Source of the DNA: Rubidibacter lacunae KORDI 51-2
GTDB taxonomy: Bacteria > Cyanobacteriota > Cyanobacteriia > Cyanobacteriales > Rubidibacteraceae
NCBI RefSeq assembly: GCF_000473895.1
Contig: NZ_ASSJ01000004.1
Span: forward strand, 62,001-126,000
Reading direction: 5' to 3'
Length of the DNA: 64,000 bases
Made by a program: the position numbers and the translations under genes. The notes beneath the pieces were generated by a model. It worked only from the letters and a program-made list of their open reading frames with translations. It did not search any database and was not told the origin of the DNA. Below, in pieces: positions 45,015 to 55,319 of this stretch (the stretch's first letter is position 1; each line of letters opens with the position of its first letter).

Positions 45015-45236
45015 TTGAGAAAGCCAATTTTGGCAGCATGTCCGCGATCGCGCGGTGGCTGCAACAGTTGCGGGCAATTAAGATTCAAGATAAGGTGCCT
45101 TACCGCATCTGCAACGATCCGGTCCAAATCTGCGGTCGCTCGCCGTCCCCAGAACCAGGGTTCTTGGCAACCGGAAAACTGAAATCCAGGCATTCAAGCA
45201 AACCTAACACTTACAATCTTCCCACTATCGGTCGAG

Positions 45237-45716
45237 ATGACGACACAAACTGTTCCAGGCATTGCAATCGCGTTAATGGGATCGACGCTGGCCGTCACGA
45301 CACCGGTGGCTTGGGCGATCGCAGGTGCAGTCCTCTGCGCGTTGGAATTCGTATTGCCGACAGCCTTCGTTATCTTCGCGCTGGGGGTCAGTGCGATGGT
45401 CGTGGCTGTGGTTGCGCTCGTTGTCCCGCAACTCTCGCTACAGGTGATGCTTTGGATGGTCTGCTCGACCTTGGCAGTCGCCGGCGTGCGTCAGATGGCC
45501 GCCGCGCGGCGGCCGCGCGCGATCGCCGAAGCAACTGAAGCCAAAACCCTCGTAGCGATTCCCCCCGGCAAGGACGGGCGCGTGTTGTACGAGGGCAGTT
45601 CTTGGCGCGCGCGCTGTGCGGACGCCGCGATACCATTGGCATCGCAACAGCAGGTTTTGGTCGTGCGCCGCGAAGGTAATACTCTGTACGTACTACCTAC
45701 CGAAATTTTGGACTGA
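45237..45716 (+). CDS. NfeD-family membrane protein
   Basis: 159 residues. Three hydrophobic segments (residues 22-90, AWAIAGAVLCALEFVLPTAF, LGVSAMVVAVVALVVPQL, LQVMLWMVCSTLAVAGV) are followed by an OB-fold domain ending in the short NfeD pattern GKDGRVLYEGSSWRARC, VLVVRREGNTLYVLP. NfeD proteins work with the SPFH/flotillin protein encoded beside them to organise membrane microdomains or degrade membrane proteins. The SPFH gene follows 123 bp downstream. Confidence 0.88.
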   Translation: MTTQTVPGIAIALMGSTLAVTTPVAWAIAGAVLCALEFVLPTAFVIFALGVSAMVVAVVALVVPQLSLQVMLWMVCSTLAVAGVRQMAAARRPRAIAEATEAKTLVAIPPGKDGRVLYEGSSWRARCADAAIPLASQQQVLVVRREGNTLYVLPTEILD

Positions 45717-45839
45717 CGCGGCAAGCCCATTCTCCCGGCGTTCGGTTGATAATGCCGCGCGATCGGACCGTTATATGTTCAACGCACCTCGCTCGAAAAC
45801 CGAACGAACGCGCCCCATTCATCGCAAGGAAAGTCATCC

Positions 45840-46841
45840 ATGGGACAGATTCTAATACTCTTCGCGCTGCTAGCCGGCGGGACGGCGCTCTCTGGTATTC
45901 GCATCATCCGCACGCAAAATGAAGCGCTCGTCGAGTTTCTGGGCAACTACGATCGCAAGCTAAAACCGGGGTTGCGCTTCGTCAAACCGCTGGTCGAGAC
46001 CATTGCTTATCACGAAACCACGCGCGAGCGCGTGATCGATATTCCGCCCCAGCGCTGCGTTACCCGCGACAATGTTTCGCTCGAAGCCGATGCCGTCGTC
46101 TACTGGCGCATTGTCGATATGGAGAAAGCATACTACCGCGTTGAAGATCTGAACCGGGCGATTGAAAACCTGGTGCTGACCCAAATCCGCTCCGAGATCG
46201 GCAAACTCGAACTCGACCAAACCTTTACCGCGCGCACGGAAATCAACGAGATCTTGCTACGCGAACTCGACATTTCCACCGACCCCTGGGGCGTGAAGGT
46301 GACCCGTGTCGAATTGCGCGACATCAATCCGTCTAAAGCCGTGTTGGATTCCATGGAGTTGCAGATGGCAGCCGAGCGCAAAAAACGTGCGGCTATTCTG
46401 ACCTCTGAGGGCGATCGCGAAGCCGCGATCAACTCGGCTAAGGGACGGGCCGAATCAGAAGTTCTCAACGCCGAAGCGAGCAAAAAAGCCGTTATTCTCG
46501 CTGCAGAAGCCGAACGCGAGGAGCAGATCCTCACAGCTAAAGCAACTGCCGAGGCTATCCAAATTGTCACCGAGCAACTGCGTGGCGACCCCAACGCCCG
46601 CGAAGCCCTGCAATTCCTGCTCGCACAGAGTTATTTAGAAACGGGCCGCGCAATTGGCAGTAGCGATAGTAGCAAGGTGATGTTCATGGATCCCCGTGGT
46701 ATCGTCTCCACGCTCGAAGGCGTGCGCGCCGTCCTCGGCGACTCCGACCCCGGTCGTGAGATGACCGGTGACAATCCTCCCTCTAACCTCGGTTGCCCGC
46801 CCGTCCCCCCAGCTCCACCGGATTTCCGGAGCCGCATCTGA
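45840..46841 (+). CDS. SPFH/band 7 (paraslipin-type) membrane protein
   Basis: 333 residues. An N-terminal anchor ([16 protein letters not shown]) is followed by the SPFH domain: [58 protein letters not shown]-like signature, and [21 protein letters not shown] long Ala/Glu-rich coiled coil (about 175-245) follows, and the tail ends in [10 protein letters not shown]. The protein forms membrane-bound oligomers. The ATG is preceded by AAGGAAAG. It is the partner of the NfeD gene just before it. Confidence 0.92.
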   Translation: MGQILILFALLAGGTALSGIRIIRTQNEALVEFLGNYDRKLKPGLRFVKPLVETIAYHETTRERVIDIPPQRCVTRDNVSLEADAVVYWRIVDMEKAYYRVEDLNRAIENLVLTQIRSEIGKLELDQTFTARTEINEILLRELDISTDPWGVKVTRVELRDINPSKAVLDSMELQMAAERKKRAAILTSEGDREAAINSAKGRAESEVLNAEASKKAVILAAEAEREEQILTAKATAEAIQIVTEQLRGDPNAREALQFLLAQSYLETGRAIGSSDSSKVMFMDPRGIVSTLEGVRAVLGDSDPGREMTGDNPPSNLGCPPVPPAPPDFRSRI

Positions 46842-46897
46842 TCTGCGCGACCCATACCCATCGAGTCCAGCTGGATGACTGCCCTCAGCACCTGCAT

Positions 46898-47695
46898 CTA
46901 GCGGACAGGTTTATGGGCCGATATCGTGGCGAGGGAAAAGTCAAACACTTGCCCCCGCTTGACAAAACCTCGAAATCCATCGGCGCGCGCGTCCGGCAGC
47001 GGACCTGGTTGATAGTGATACAGCCACATCTTGCGCTTGAGGTCGGCAGGTAAATGGCGCAGGTCGTTGTAATGCGCGTGGATACCCGTCGGCCGCATTG
47101 CCGTTTCTGCATCCTGGAAGATCGTATCCGCGCGCCGGTAATACTCCTGGTAGCGCCCGTACTGATTTTGCGCGTCCGTTGTCAGGAAAATCTTCGTCCC
47201 GTCGATCTCGAAAAATAGCCCGTAGCTGGGCATCAAAAAAAAGCCATTATTGACGTGGACCACTCGCACGAGTTGGAATTCAACGCCTTCCCAAGCAAAG
47301 CCGCCGCCGCGTTCCACTGGATGTACTGCGAAAAAACTATCGAGTGTAGCGATGTCACCTTCCAGCGATCGCATGCCACCCGAGAGGGTTCGTTCCCAAA
47401 GCTCGCTAGTCAACTCTTTGCTGAGATACAAATGGGGACATTCGCAGCGCGGATCGTACTTGCGAGTAAAGCCAATGTACTCTAGACCGCCAACGTGATC
47501 GGAGTGGAGATGGCTGATGTAAATATCAGTGATATCGAAATAAGACAGCCCAACAGAGTAAAGCGAGAAGCGAATATCCGAGCCGCAATCGATTAACAAC
47601 CGCCTACCACCCGCGGTTGTTAGGAGCATGTTCGATTGAAAATTATCTGCACCGACCGTGAATGCCGAGCCAGAACCGAGAAACGTAAGCTGCAT
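46898..47695 (-). CDS. MBL-fold metallohydrolase
   Basis: 265 residues from the ATG at 47695. An upstream frame to 47845 adds 50 residues without family likeness. The metal-binding motif is H62-L-H64-S-D66-H67 in IYISHLHSDHVGGLEY, and the later ligands are probably His in VVHVNNGFF, Asp in FLTTDAQNQ and His in LYHYQPG. It starts MQLTFLGSGSAF, the common opening of RNase Z/PhnP-like members. Its substrate is unknown. It converges with the SPFH gene. Confidence 0.85.
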   Translation of the reverse strand: MQLTFLGSGSAFTVGADNFQSNMLLTTAGGRRLLIDCGSDIRFSLYSVGLSYFDITDIYISHLHSDHVGGLEYIGFTRKYDPRCECPHLYLSKELTSELWERTLSGGMRSLEGDIATLDSFFAVHPVERGGGFAWEGVEFQLVRVVHVNNGFFLMPSYGLFFEIDGTKIFLTTDAQNQYGRYQEYYRRADTIFQDAETAMRPTGIHAHYNDLRHLPADLKRKMWLYHYQPGPLPDARADGFRGFVKRGQVFDFSLATISAHKPVR

Positions 47696-47984
47696 CCTGA
47701 AATTAGTGTCGCGCAGGGGACTGTGAGCAGGCGCTGCGCGGTTAAAACGCTTGGATTGCCCCAAGTCTAGCTCACTTCCCACTGACCCGACCGATTGCAT
47801 CGACATGACCGACGGTGGGGTAAACCTAACACCATTGGGAACCACGCTCTCTGGGATTAAACCTCACTTCGAGCTCCAAATCTTCGAGATTCTAAAACAT
47901 CCCCTTTGAGATAAAAGCGCTCTCCGGTGCACCCAGCTACAGCTTCACACCCCGAAATTCGAGTATTTATTGCACGAGATAATT

Positions 47985-48196
47985 AGGGCTTGCTGAAAAA
48001 GGCTGGAACCCCTGTAATGAAGGGATCTCAGCGTTTCCTATGCCAGAAAAGTGCAAGGTTATAGGCACCAGAGCCTCAAAACCCTTGCAATTGGGCCGAG
48101 AATCCGAGGCAAAAAGCTGGGGCTAGATAGTAAAAGCCAGATTCCATAAGCTCTCTGCCTCCTAAATTCGTTTTGTGGACATTTTCAGCAAACCCT
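47985..48196 (-). mobile_element. 212-bp MITE-like element, copy 3
   Basis: Same length and ends as the copies at 42016 and 42232, in the orientation of copy 2 (starts AGGGCTTGCTGAAAAAGGCT). The flanks AATT at 47981-47984 and 48197-48200 are a 4-bp target duplication. The right flank includes the stop codon of the RNase D-like gene. Confidence 0.8.
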
Positions 48197-48198
48197 AA

Positions 48199-48834
48199 TT
48201 AATGGTGGTCGAAAAGATCGCGGTACTGCAATAAGTCAAGTTCAGAATGTACTGAAATGCATTGAAAGCAGCGTTGCGCGAGCTCCCAACGGCCTTCCCG
48301 CTGCAGCATCTGCGTCAGTTTCTGCCGCAAGCTCAGTAGGTAACGCACGTCATTGGCAGCATAGCTGAGCTGTTCGTCAGATAGATTGGCGGCGTCGCCC
48401 CAGTCAGAGCTTTGAGAGCTCTTGTCGAGTTCGACGGATTCAAGTTCTTGCACCAGAGTCTTCAGACCGTGGCTGGAGGTGTAGGTACGTGCAAGCTTAC
48501 TGGCTACTTTTGTACAGTAAATCGGCCCGATACTTGCTCCAAAGGTCTGCTGCAACTGCGCGACATCGAAACGCGCGAAGTGGAAGACCTTTTCGACTTC
48601 GGGGGCGGTCAGCAAGTGGACTAGGTTCGGCGCTGACGTCTGACCGCGCGCGATACGGATGACGGTGACGGAGCCAGCCGCATCGCACAACTGCACCAAA
48701 CACAAACGATCGCGGCGGGGAACGAGCCCCATTGTTTCGGTGTCGACTGCGATCGCGTCGCCGCAGAGGTATTGCTGGAGCGTCTCTTCAGACAAGTCGC
48801 GATCGCAGACTTGGAACAGGCTTGAATCGAACAT
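48199..48834 (-). CDS. RNase D-like 3'-5' exonuclease
   Basis: 211 residues from the ATG at 48834, without the HRDC domains of full RNase D. The DEDDy motifs are present: exo I AVDTETMGL, exo II VFHFARFDVAQL, exo III YAANDVRYLL with the Tyr and Asp. WGDAANLSDEQ and LKTLVQELESVELDKSSQSSDW complete the fold. It would trim RNA (or DNA) 3' ends. The stop TAA lies in the target duplication of a MITE, so the C-terminus (DLFDHH) could have been altered by the insertion. A longer frame from 48936 is poorly supported. Confidence 0.85.
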   Translation of the reverse strand: MFDSSLFQVCDRDLSEETLQQYLCGDAIAVDTETMGLVPRRDRLCLVQLCDAAGSVTVIRIARGQTSAPNLVHLLTAPEVEKVFHFARFDVAQLQQTFGASIGPIYCTKVASKLARTYTSSHGLKTLVQELESVELDKSSQSSDWGDAANLSDEQLSYAANDVRYLLSLRQKLTQMLQREGRWELAQRCFQCISVHSELDLLQYRDLFDHH

Positions 48835-49415
48835 GGCGCGCGGTGGTGCTGCGAAATTTTCCCGACGATACTCTAACACCGCCCTCAAGGCCGGGGCGCG
48901 AGCAATTGCGCGAGCAGTATTTCCCGGTCTCGGCAAGCTTTATGCCGATATCTCTCAGGTCGAAGTCGCCGCTGAGATTGTCGGGGTGACTCGGACTGTC
49001 GATCTAGCTTCCTGCTGCAACAGCTGTTGGGTTTGTTTGCCCTTGAAGCACTGCTTAGGTCTCGGCAACCGTTTGGGTGGGATGGCCCTGAAGTTCTGGT
49101 TAGCTCGCCGGTCGAGGCCGCCATGGAAAAAGGGACCGTCCTCGAGTCCATCGCGCGCCTGCCAGCTTAGGCAATTTCGAGGAGGCGGGACTGACTAGAA
49201 CTGCAACTCTTGAAGCCGCTGTTCTTGAAATCGCCGTGTATAGCGTTAGTGGTTGAAGCGCGCGAGTATGGCTCGTTGAATGTCATCACCAGCTAGGTTC
49301 GGCAGTAGTGCCGGTGAGGGCAGCCTCGATGGAGGGGCTTTAGATTATCGGCGCTATGGAGGCGCGACGTCAGGCTGCAGCCGTGCCAAGCAGTAACTCG
49401 GCGATCGCGAAGAGC
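48835..49415. other. 581 bases with a possible decayed plus-strand gene
   Basis: On the plus strand LYADISQVEVAAEIVGVTR (near 48940) and, in another frame, LLGLFALEALLRSRQPFGWD then LVSSPVEAAMEKGTVLESIA (about 49020-49171) look protein-like and would join by one frameshift. The family is not recognised. The remainder holds nothing. Confidence 0.3.
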
Positions 49416-50702
49416 CTAGAGCTGCGGCGCATCCTCCACACCATCGCGTTCTCGCCGATACTTCGCGACGGTTTGCACGTCCTTGTCCCCGCGACCCGAG
49501 CAGTTGACAACCAGGCGCGGGCTGCCGTTTAAATGCGGGCAAAGGGTTTCCAGATAGGCAAACGCATGGGCGGTTTCGAGGGCTGGGATGATGCCTTCTA
49601 ATTGCGATACCCGCTCGAAGGCTGCGATCGCCTCGGCATCGGTGACGCTGTAATACTCCGCGCGGTTGCTGTCTTTAAGGTAACTGTGTTCGGGACCGAC
49701 GCCGGGATAATCGAGACCGGCGCTGATCGAATGGGCTTCGATGGGTTGGCCGTCGTCATCTTGCAGCAGGTAACTCATGGCGCCATGCAGCACGCCAGGC
49801 TTGCCGCGGGTTAACGTTGCCGCATGTTTATTGGATTGGACGCCTTCGCCGCCAGCTTCAACCCCGATCAGGCGTACGGTTGGTTCGCCGACGAACTCGG
49901 CAAATAAGCCCATGGCATTCGAACCGCCACCAACACAGGCAAGGAGAATGTCCGGCAGTCCGCCCCACAGCGCCGCACACTGCTGACGGGTTTCCCGTCC
50001 GATAACGGCATGGAAATCGCGGACTATCTGCGGATAGGGATGGGGTCCTGCAACGGAACCAAGAATGTAGTGAGTGGTCTCGACGTTGGTTACCCAATCG
50101 CGGATGGCTTCAGAGGTGGCGTCTTTGAGCGTTCCTGTCCCGGCGGTGACGGGTCGGACGGCTGCGCCGAGCAGGTTCATTCGGAATACGTTGAGCGACT
50201 GGCGCTCCATATCCTGCTTGCCCATGTAAATGACACACTCCAGGCCGAAACGCGCGCAGGCAGTTGCAGTAGCCACCCCGTGCTGTCCCGCTCCGGTCTC
50301 GGCGATAATTCGCTGCTTGCCCATGCGCTGGGCGAGCAATACTTGCGCGATCGCGTTATTGATTTTGTGCGCGCCCGTATGATTGAGATCTTCGCGCTTC
50401 AGATAAATCTGCGGGCCGCTGCCGTCGGCGCGAGCGTAGCGGGCGCTGAGGCGTTCGGCAAAGTAGAGCGGGCTGGGTCGACCGACGTAGTCTCGCAGCA
50501 GATGCTGGAGCTGTTGCTGGAAGCTCGGATCGCCACTATGGTGGTGGTAAGCTGCTTCCAGTTCGCTGAGGGCAGGCATCAGGGTTTCGGGTACGTACTT
50601 GCCGCCATAGCTGCCGAAGCGCCCGAGGGCATCGGGCTGTGGCGTTACGCGTGGCGCAACCCGTGCGGGGGTTGTTGAAGGGGGAAAGGGAGTTGCCGTC
50701 AC
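49416..50702 (-). CDS. trpB: Tryptophan synthase beta chain
   Basis: 428 residues from a GTG at 50702; an in-frame TTG at 50723 is the alternative. TrpB joins indole and serine to tryptophan with [21 protein letters not shown] opens the enzyme, the PLP lysine lies in [15 protein letters not shown], and [16 protein letters not shown], the glycine loop [21 protein letters not shown] and the C-terminal [11 protein letters not shown] are all present. An N-terminal tail ([15 protein letters not shown]) precedes the core, as in other cyanobacteria. No trpA lies beside it; trp genes are usually scattered in this phylum. Confidence 0.96.
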   Translation of the reverse strand: MTATPFPPSTTPARVAPRVTPQPDALGRFGSYGGKYVPETLMPALSELEAAYHHHSGDPSFQQQLQHLLRDYVGRPSPLYFAERLSARYARADGSGPQIYLKREDLNHTGAHKINNAIAQVLLAQRMGKQRIIAETGAGQHGVATATACARFGLECVIYMGKQDMERQSLNVFRMNLLGAAVRPVTAGTGTLKDATSEAIRDWVTNVETTHYILGSVAGPHPYPQIVRDFHAVIGRETRQQCAALWGGLPDILLACVGGGSNAMGLFAEFVGEPTVRLIGVEAGGEGVQSNKHAATLTRGKPGVLHGAMSYLLQDDDGQPIEAHSISAGLDYPGVGPEHSYLKDSNRAEYYSVTDAEAIAAFERVSQLEGIIPALETAHAFAYLETLCPHLNGSPRLVVNCSGRGDKDVQTVAKYRRERDGVEDAPQL

Positions 50703-50833
50703 GATCCGAATTGCTCTCGACAAACCCCATTATTATGGATTTGTCCGCGATTCTCCAGGCGAGCCTCTCAAGGGGGTCTGGTTCGGGTCGGTATTTCAAG
50801 CTTCCCGAAATGACGGTCGCGGTTGGCGTGTGA

Positions 50834-51739
50834 ATGAGGTCGAGGCGGTCTATTGTGCCCAAGCGTTGTTGGTTGCTGTCGGTATTAGCGTGTGCCGGAT
50901 TGTGGAGTGCGGCAGCGGTTCCAGCTCGAGCTCAGGCGTTGTTGCCTTACGCGCTCGAGCTAGACTTCGAGTATTTGGAGACCCAGGGACTCGCGCTTGC
51001 CCGCGATGCCGTACAGTTGCTGCGTCTCCAGCAGGTGGATTTGGCTTTACCGCGAGCAGAACTGGCCACGCAGCTCGCGCCAGACGCGTTTCAGACCTGG
51101 TTTATTCTCGGGACGCTGCAGGCCCAACGTGAAAATCCCGAAGCAGCGATCGCGGCATTGCAGCGAGCGCGCGCACTCGCGCCTGAGGAGGCAGGAGTCT
51201 CGTTCACGCTCGGGCGGGCGCACTTCATAGCTGGGGATTACCGCACCGCAGTTGAGGAGATTCAGACCGGTTTAAGATTGGAGCCCGATTCGGTTGAAGC
51301 CCTGTTCGATCTTGGTAACGCGTATCTCAAGCTCGGCGACTACGGTGCTGCCATCGAGTCCTTTGAAAATGCGGTCGATTTGGACGAAGCGTTCTGGCCG
51401 GCAATTAATAATATTGGCTTGGTGCACTACGAACAAGGCGATACTGAGGCCGCGATCGATCGGTGGGAGGCCGCAGTGGCGATCGACGATGGCTCGGCCG
51501 AGCCGCTACTCGCGATCGCCGTGGCGCACTTTGCCCAGGGCCGCCTTGAGGAAGGTATCGCCATGGGCGAGACTGCGCTGGAGCTAGACTCGCGCTACGG
51601 CGACCTGGAGTTTCTTGCCGAGAACCTCTGGGGCGAGCGTCTGTTGGACGATACGCGCGCGTTTTTTTTTAGCCCGCCAATTCGCGCCGTGCTGACACGG
51701 TTGCAAGTGGCACCGCCAACAGCATCACCGGATGAATAG
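50834..51739 (+). CDS. Exported TPR protein
   Basis: 301 residues. A signal peptide (SVLACAGLWSAAAVPARA) ends near residue 33. At least five tetratricopeptide units follow (about 70-240), with AFQTWFILGTLQAQRENPEAAI, AGVSFTLGRAHFIAGDYRTAV, ALFDLGNAYLKLGDYGAAI and AINNIGLVHYEQGDTEAAI. The product would act as a scaffold in the periplasm or thylakoid lumen. It is divergent from trpB with about 130 bp between. Confidence 0.8.
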   Translation: MRSRRSIVPKRCWLLSVLACAGLWSAAAVPARAQALLPYALELDFEYLETQGLALARDAVQLLRLQQVDLALPRAELATQLAPDAFQTWFILGTLQAQRENPEAAIAALQRARALAPEEAGVSFTLGRAHFIAGDYRTAVEEIQTGLRLEPDSVEALFDLGNAYLKLGDYGAAIESFENAVDLDEAFWPAINNIGLVHYEQGDTEAAIDRWEAAVAIDDGSAEPLLAIAVAHFAQGRLEEGIAMGETALELDSRYGDLEFLAENLWGERLLDDTRAFFFSPPIRAVLTRLQVAPPTASPDE

Positions 51740-52109
51740 GTAGCTACCGCAGGTCACATTCAAGCAATCATCGTACGTTCCCAGCCGCACCGCGCTCCCA
51801 CAACTGAACGTTGGAGGAGGGCTGTGCGCCGGCCGAGCGCGGGCAACATTACTGTTTCGCGCGTCGACCAACTTGTTGAGGGCGCTAGGCTGAGGGCATT
51901 GTCCCCTCCCATAACTGCTCGACCCGCGGCAGTCGTCTGGGGAAAGGAACTCGACGGAGCATTTGTCCATCGGGGGAGACTCAGTTGCTGAACGCTTTTT
52001 GGCCGATGGGAACCGGCCGGTAAACTGTTTAGCGAGCGCGTTCGGAGTTGCGAACGCTGCTCGGATACAAGCAGCCTTAATGCTGCTCGTCGTATTCGTA
52101 CGGTTGGTC
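51740..52109. other. 370-base leader of the topoisomerase gene
   Basis: An open frame reads into the gyrA-type gene from 51963, but the family N-terminus begins at the ATG at 52110, so it is probably not translated. No repeat or RNA structure was recognised. Confidence 0.4.
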
Positions 52110-54809
52110 ATGGCAGAACAGCTCGATCTTTTAGGTGGCGGTCAGGTAGTGCCAACGGCGCTCCGTGAAGAGATGGAGCGGTCGTATCTGGAATACGCCA
52201 TGAGCGTAATTGTCGGACGGGCACTACCGGACGCACGCGACGGACTGAAACCCGTGCACCGCCGCATCCTTTACGCGATGTACGAGCTGGGCTTGACGCC
52301 CGATCGCCCGTTCCGTAAATGCGCGCGCGTAGTCGGGGACGTGTTGGGTAAATACCATCCCCACGGCGAACAAGCGGTATACGACGCATTGGTGCGGATG
52401 GTGCAAGAGTTTTCGTCGCGCTATCCGCTGCTCTCCGGACACGGCAACTTCGGCTCGCTGGACAACGACCCGCCGGCGGCGATGCGCTATACCGAGACCC
52501 GCCTTGCTGCGATCGCCCAGACCGCCATGCTCGACAACATTGGCGAAACCACGGTCGATTTTATCGGCAACTTCGACAATTCCCAGCAAGAACCCGTGGT
52601 GTTGCCTGCTCAGCTACCATTTTTGCTGCTTAACGGCTGTGCTGGAATTGCGGTAGGGATGGCAACGAATGTACCGCCCCACAATCTCGGCGAACTTGTT
52701 GACGGAGCAATCGCCCTGATCGACCGTCCGACGCTGTCGGACGCAAAGCTGTTCGAACTGATTCCGGGACCGGACTTTCCCACCGGCGGTGAAATCATCG
52801 AGATCGACGGCGTGCACGAAGCCTATCGCACGGGACGCGGCACGATCAAAGTCCGCGGCATCACCAGCATCGAGCGCTTGCGGTTGCGCGGTCGCCGGCA
52901 GCAACGGACGGCGATCGTCGTGACGGAGCTGCCGTATCAAACGAACAAAGCCAGTTGGATCGAGCGCGTTGCCGACTCGGTCAACAGCGGTCGCTTGGAA
53001 GGCATCGCCGATCTCCGCGACGAAAGCGATCGCAACGGCATGCGTGTCGTCATCGAACTCAAGCGCGATGCCGACCCGGAAAGTATCCTCACTCAACTGT
53101 ACGCGCGGACGGCCCTGCAATCGAATTACGGTGCGATTTTCTTGGCCCTGGTGGACAATCGTCCCTGCCAATTATCGTTACGAGAATTGTTGCTGGCATT
53201 CTTGGAGTTCCGCGAGCAGACGCTGACACGCCAGATCGCCCACGACTTGGAGGCAGCTCAGCGGCGGTTGCACCTCTCGGAAGGACTGCTCTTGGCTCTG
53301 GAGCAGCTCGATGCCACGATTGAAATCCTGCGCTACGCCGCTGACGGCACGACGGCTAAAACTCAAATGCAAGAGCAGCTCGGCATCACAGACGTGCAAG
53401 CCGATGCAATTTTGGCGATGCCCATGCGTCGCCTTACCGGACTCGAGCGCCAAAAGCTGGCCGCCGAGGCCACCGAGCTGCGCGAGCAGATCGCACGTTA
53501 CCAGGACTTACTTGGCAATCGCCGCGAGTTGCTCAAAGCGATGAAAAAGGACCTGCGCGCGCTCAAGCGTCAATTCAACAACGCGCGTCGGACGCGGCTG
53601 CCGCACCGCGGAGGTGCCGGACCCAGCACAAATGTTCCGGACGAAGCGGGCGGACCTCCTGCGCTCGAAAAAACCGTCACTAAGGCAAAACGAAAACCGG
53701 CAGCGACATCAGTCAAGACTACTCCCTCGCTCTCTCGGCCGGACAGCGGGCCACCTGAGGTTGCTCAACTCGAGACCGGTTCCCTTGAAGCCATCACGTC
53801 TGCTCCGCTCCCACCTGAGCGCGACCTAGACGCCATTGTCGAAATATCCCAGGATGGATGCATCTGGTGGCGCAATGATGGCGAACAGCATATCGCTCCT
53901 GGACGGGATTCCACGGTTTCGAGTGCAGCTGGCGACCTTGTTATTTTCCGACAGCCCCTCGCTGCTGGCCCGTTGGTTGCCATTTCCGATAGTGGCAAAG
54001 CCCACTTAACCAACCTCGATGCCGTCCCTCACGTTGAGAGTGAATCGCAGCCCTTGGTAGCAGCGCTCCATGGATCGGCAACGAGCGCGATCGTGGCGTT
54101 TTTCTCCTTGCCCGAGGAGTCAGACGTGCGTATGGATCTGCTACTGCTCACCGAACGCGGCAAGCTCAAACGCCTGCCGTTGAGGGAACTAAGATCTCTA
54201 GGCGGGCGTGGACTCAAGGTTATGGACCTTAAGGATGGCGATCGCTTGGGGTTCGCGTGTCGGGCACGCGCAAGCGACGAACTCGCAATCGCCACGAGCA
54301 GCGGACGAATGTTGCGCTTGCCGATTGACGGCGAGAACGTACCGGTGATGAGTCGAACGGCACAAGGCATCACGATCGCGCGTTTGTCGGAGCGACATGG
54401 CGAGACCTTTGTCGGTTGCACGGCCCTGTTGCCAACAGACGACCTGTTGTTGTTCACGCAGCAGGGGTATGCCAAGCGCCTGCCGCTAAGCGAGCTGCCG
54501 TTGATGAACAAAAATAGTTTTGGCGCCCGCGCGCTGACCTTTGCCGACCGCCAAGATCGTCTCGCAGCCGCAACTGCAGCGGCGACAGCACAAGAGGTAG
54601 CCATCCAAACTAACGCCGACCGCATTCTAACTTTGCAATGCAGTGCGTTGGCGGCATGGGACCGCGACGGCACAGGCGATCGCCTAGATGCTTTAGAAGC
54701 AGACGAGGCGATATTGAGCGTGACCCCCGTGCAACTAACTGGGATAGATCCCGAAGATTATTCAGTTACCGATGGAAGCCATAGAAACCTCTCAATGGGA
54801 GCGAGCTAA
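52110..54809 (+). CDS. DNA gyrase/topoisomerase IV subunit A (second cyanobacterial GyrA type)
   Basis: 899 residues from the ATG at 52110. It cuts and reseals DNA with its partner ATPase subunit (GyrB/ParE). The winged-helix active site holds the catalytic Tyr127 in [44 protein letters not shown] and FPTGGEII follow the family. In the quinolone region the usual HGDSAVYD is HGEQAVYD. A Pro/Ser-rich linker (about 500-590) leads to a degenerate beta-propeller C-terminal domain, with a GyrA-box-like segment less clear than in true gyrase. Cyanobacteria carry two such genes; this looks like the shorter, ParC-like one. Confidence 0.88.
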   Translation: MAEQLDLLGGGQVVPTALREEMERSYLEYAMSVIVGRALPDARDGLKPVHRRILYAMYELGLTPDRPFRKCARVVGDVLGKYHPHGEQAVYDALVRMVQEFSSRYPLLSGHGNFGSLDNDPPAAMRYTETRLAAIAQTAMLDNIGETTVDFIGNFDNSQQEPVVLPAQLPFLLLNGCAGIAVGMATNVPPHNLGELVDGAIALIDRPTLSDAKLFELIPGPDFPTGGEIIEIDGVHEAYRTGRGTIKVRGITSIERLRLRGRRQQRTAIVVTELPYQTNKASWIERVADSVNSGRLEGIADLRDESDRNGMRVVIELKRDADPESILTQLYARTALQSNYGAIFLALVDNRPCQLSLRELLLAFLEFREQTLTRQIAHDLEAAQRRLHLSEGLLLALEQLDATIEILRYAADGTTAKTQMQEQLGITDVQADAILAMPMRRLTGLERQKLAAEATELREQIARYQDLLGNRRELLKAMKKDLRALKRQFNNARRTRLPHRGGAGPSTNVPDEAGGPPALEKTVTKAKRKPAATSVKTTPSLSRPDSGPPEVAQLETGSLEAITSAPLPPERDLDAIVEISQDGCIWWRNDGEQHIAPGRDSTVSSAAGDLVIFRQPLAAGPLVAISDSGKAHLTNLDAVPHVESESQPLVAALHGSATSAIVAFFSLPEESDVRMDLLLLTERGKLKRLPLRELRSLGGRGLKVMDLKDGDRLGFACRARASDELAIATSSGRMLRLPIDGENVPVMSRTAQGITIARLSERHGETFVGCTALLPTDDLLLFTQQGYAKRLPLSELPLMNKNSFGARALTFADRQDRLAAATAAATAQEVAIQTNADRILTLQCSALAAWDRDGTGDRLDALEADEAILSVTPVQLTGIDPEDYSVTDGSHRNLSMGAS

Positions 54810-55319
54810 TTCCAAACCAGGGTTGAAATTTACACCATCCAATAGAGCATCTAAATCGGATCCATCGAAACAATTGCAACAACCGGCAAGCCCCACAGAA
54901 AAACCCCAAGAAACTCCAGGACAAGTACAGGCGCACTATTGTTCGGGCAAGACGCAAGCTAGGAAAATTTGTGTCCGAAGCTAGAAGGATAGGCTAGGAT
55001 AGTGCAACGTCAATCGCCTCTTAAAAAACTTCTAAATTCCACCAGTACAAATGAACGATTTGCAGGCGGGTAGATCTTGACATCGTAATGGAAGTGAGTT
55101 TGAGTCACTTCCAAAAAGAAACATCTATTGTACGGTCGGTTCGGTCTTGAAGTGTGCGATCTGGTCCCTAATTTAGCGCATTTGCCTGAGTCGGGATTGT
55201 CCAGCATTCGAGATGGTTAGGCATGCCGTTCGGAGTCGTATTAGTCATAAACGATCGTTACAATCGCTACCGAAATATAATGCCTGACTATTTTGATCTT
55301 ACGACTGTTGCTATTTGAT
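54810..55319. other. 510-base intergenic region, AT-richer than its flanks
   Basis: No frame has coding character. HIP1 sites are absent through most of it, unlike neighbouring DNA. It contains the promoter region of the TPR gene. Confidence 0.45.

Noticed and set aside
51963-52109. N-terminal extension of the GyrA-type protein
   Set aside because: The conserved family start MAEQLDLL at 52110 fits better; upstream residues look untranslated.
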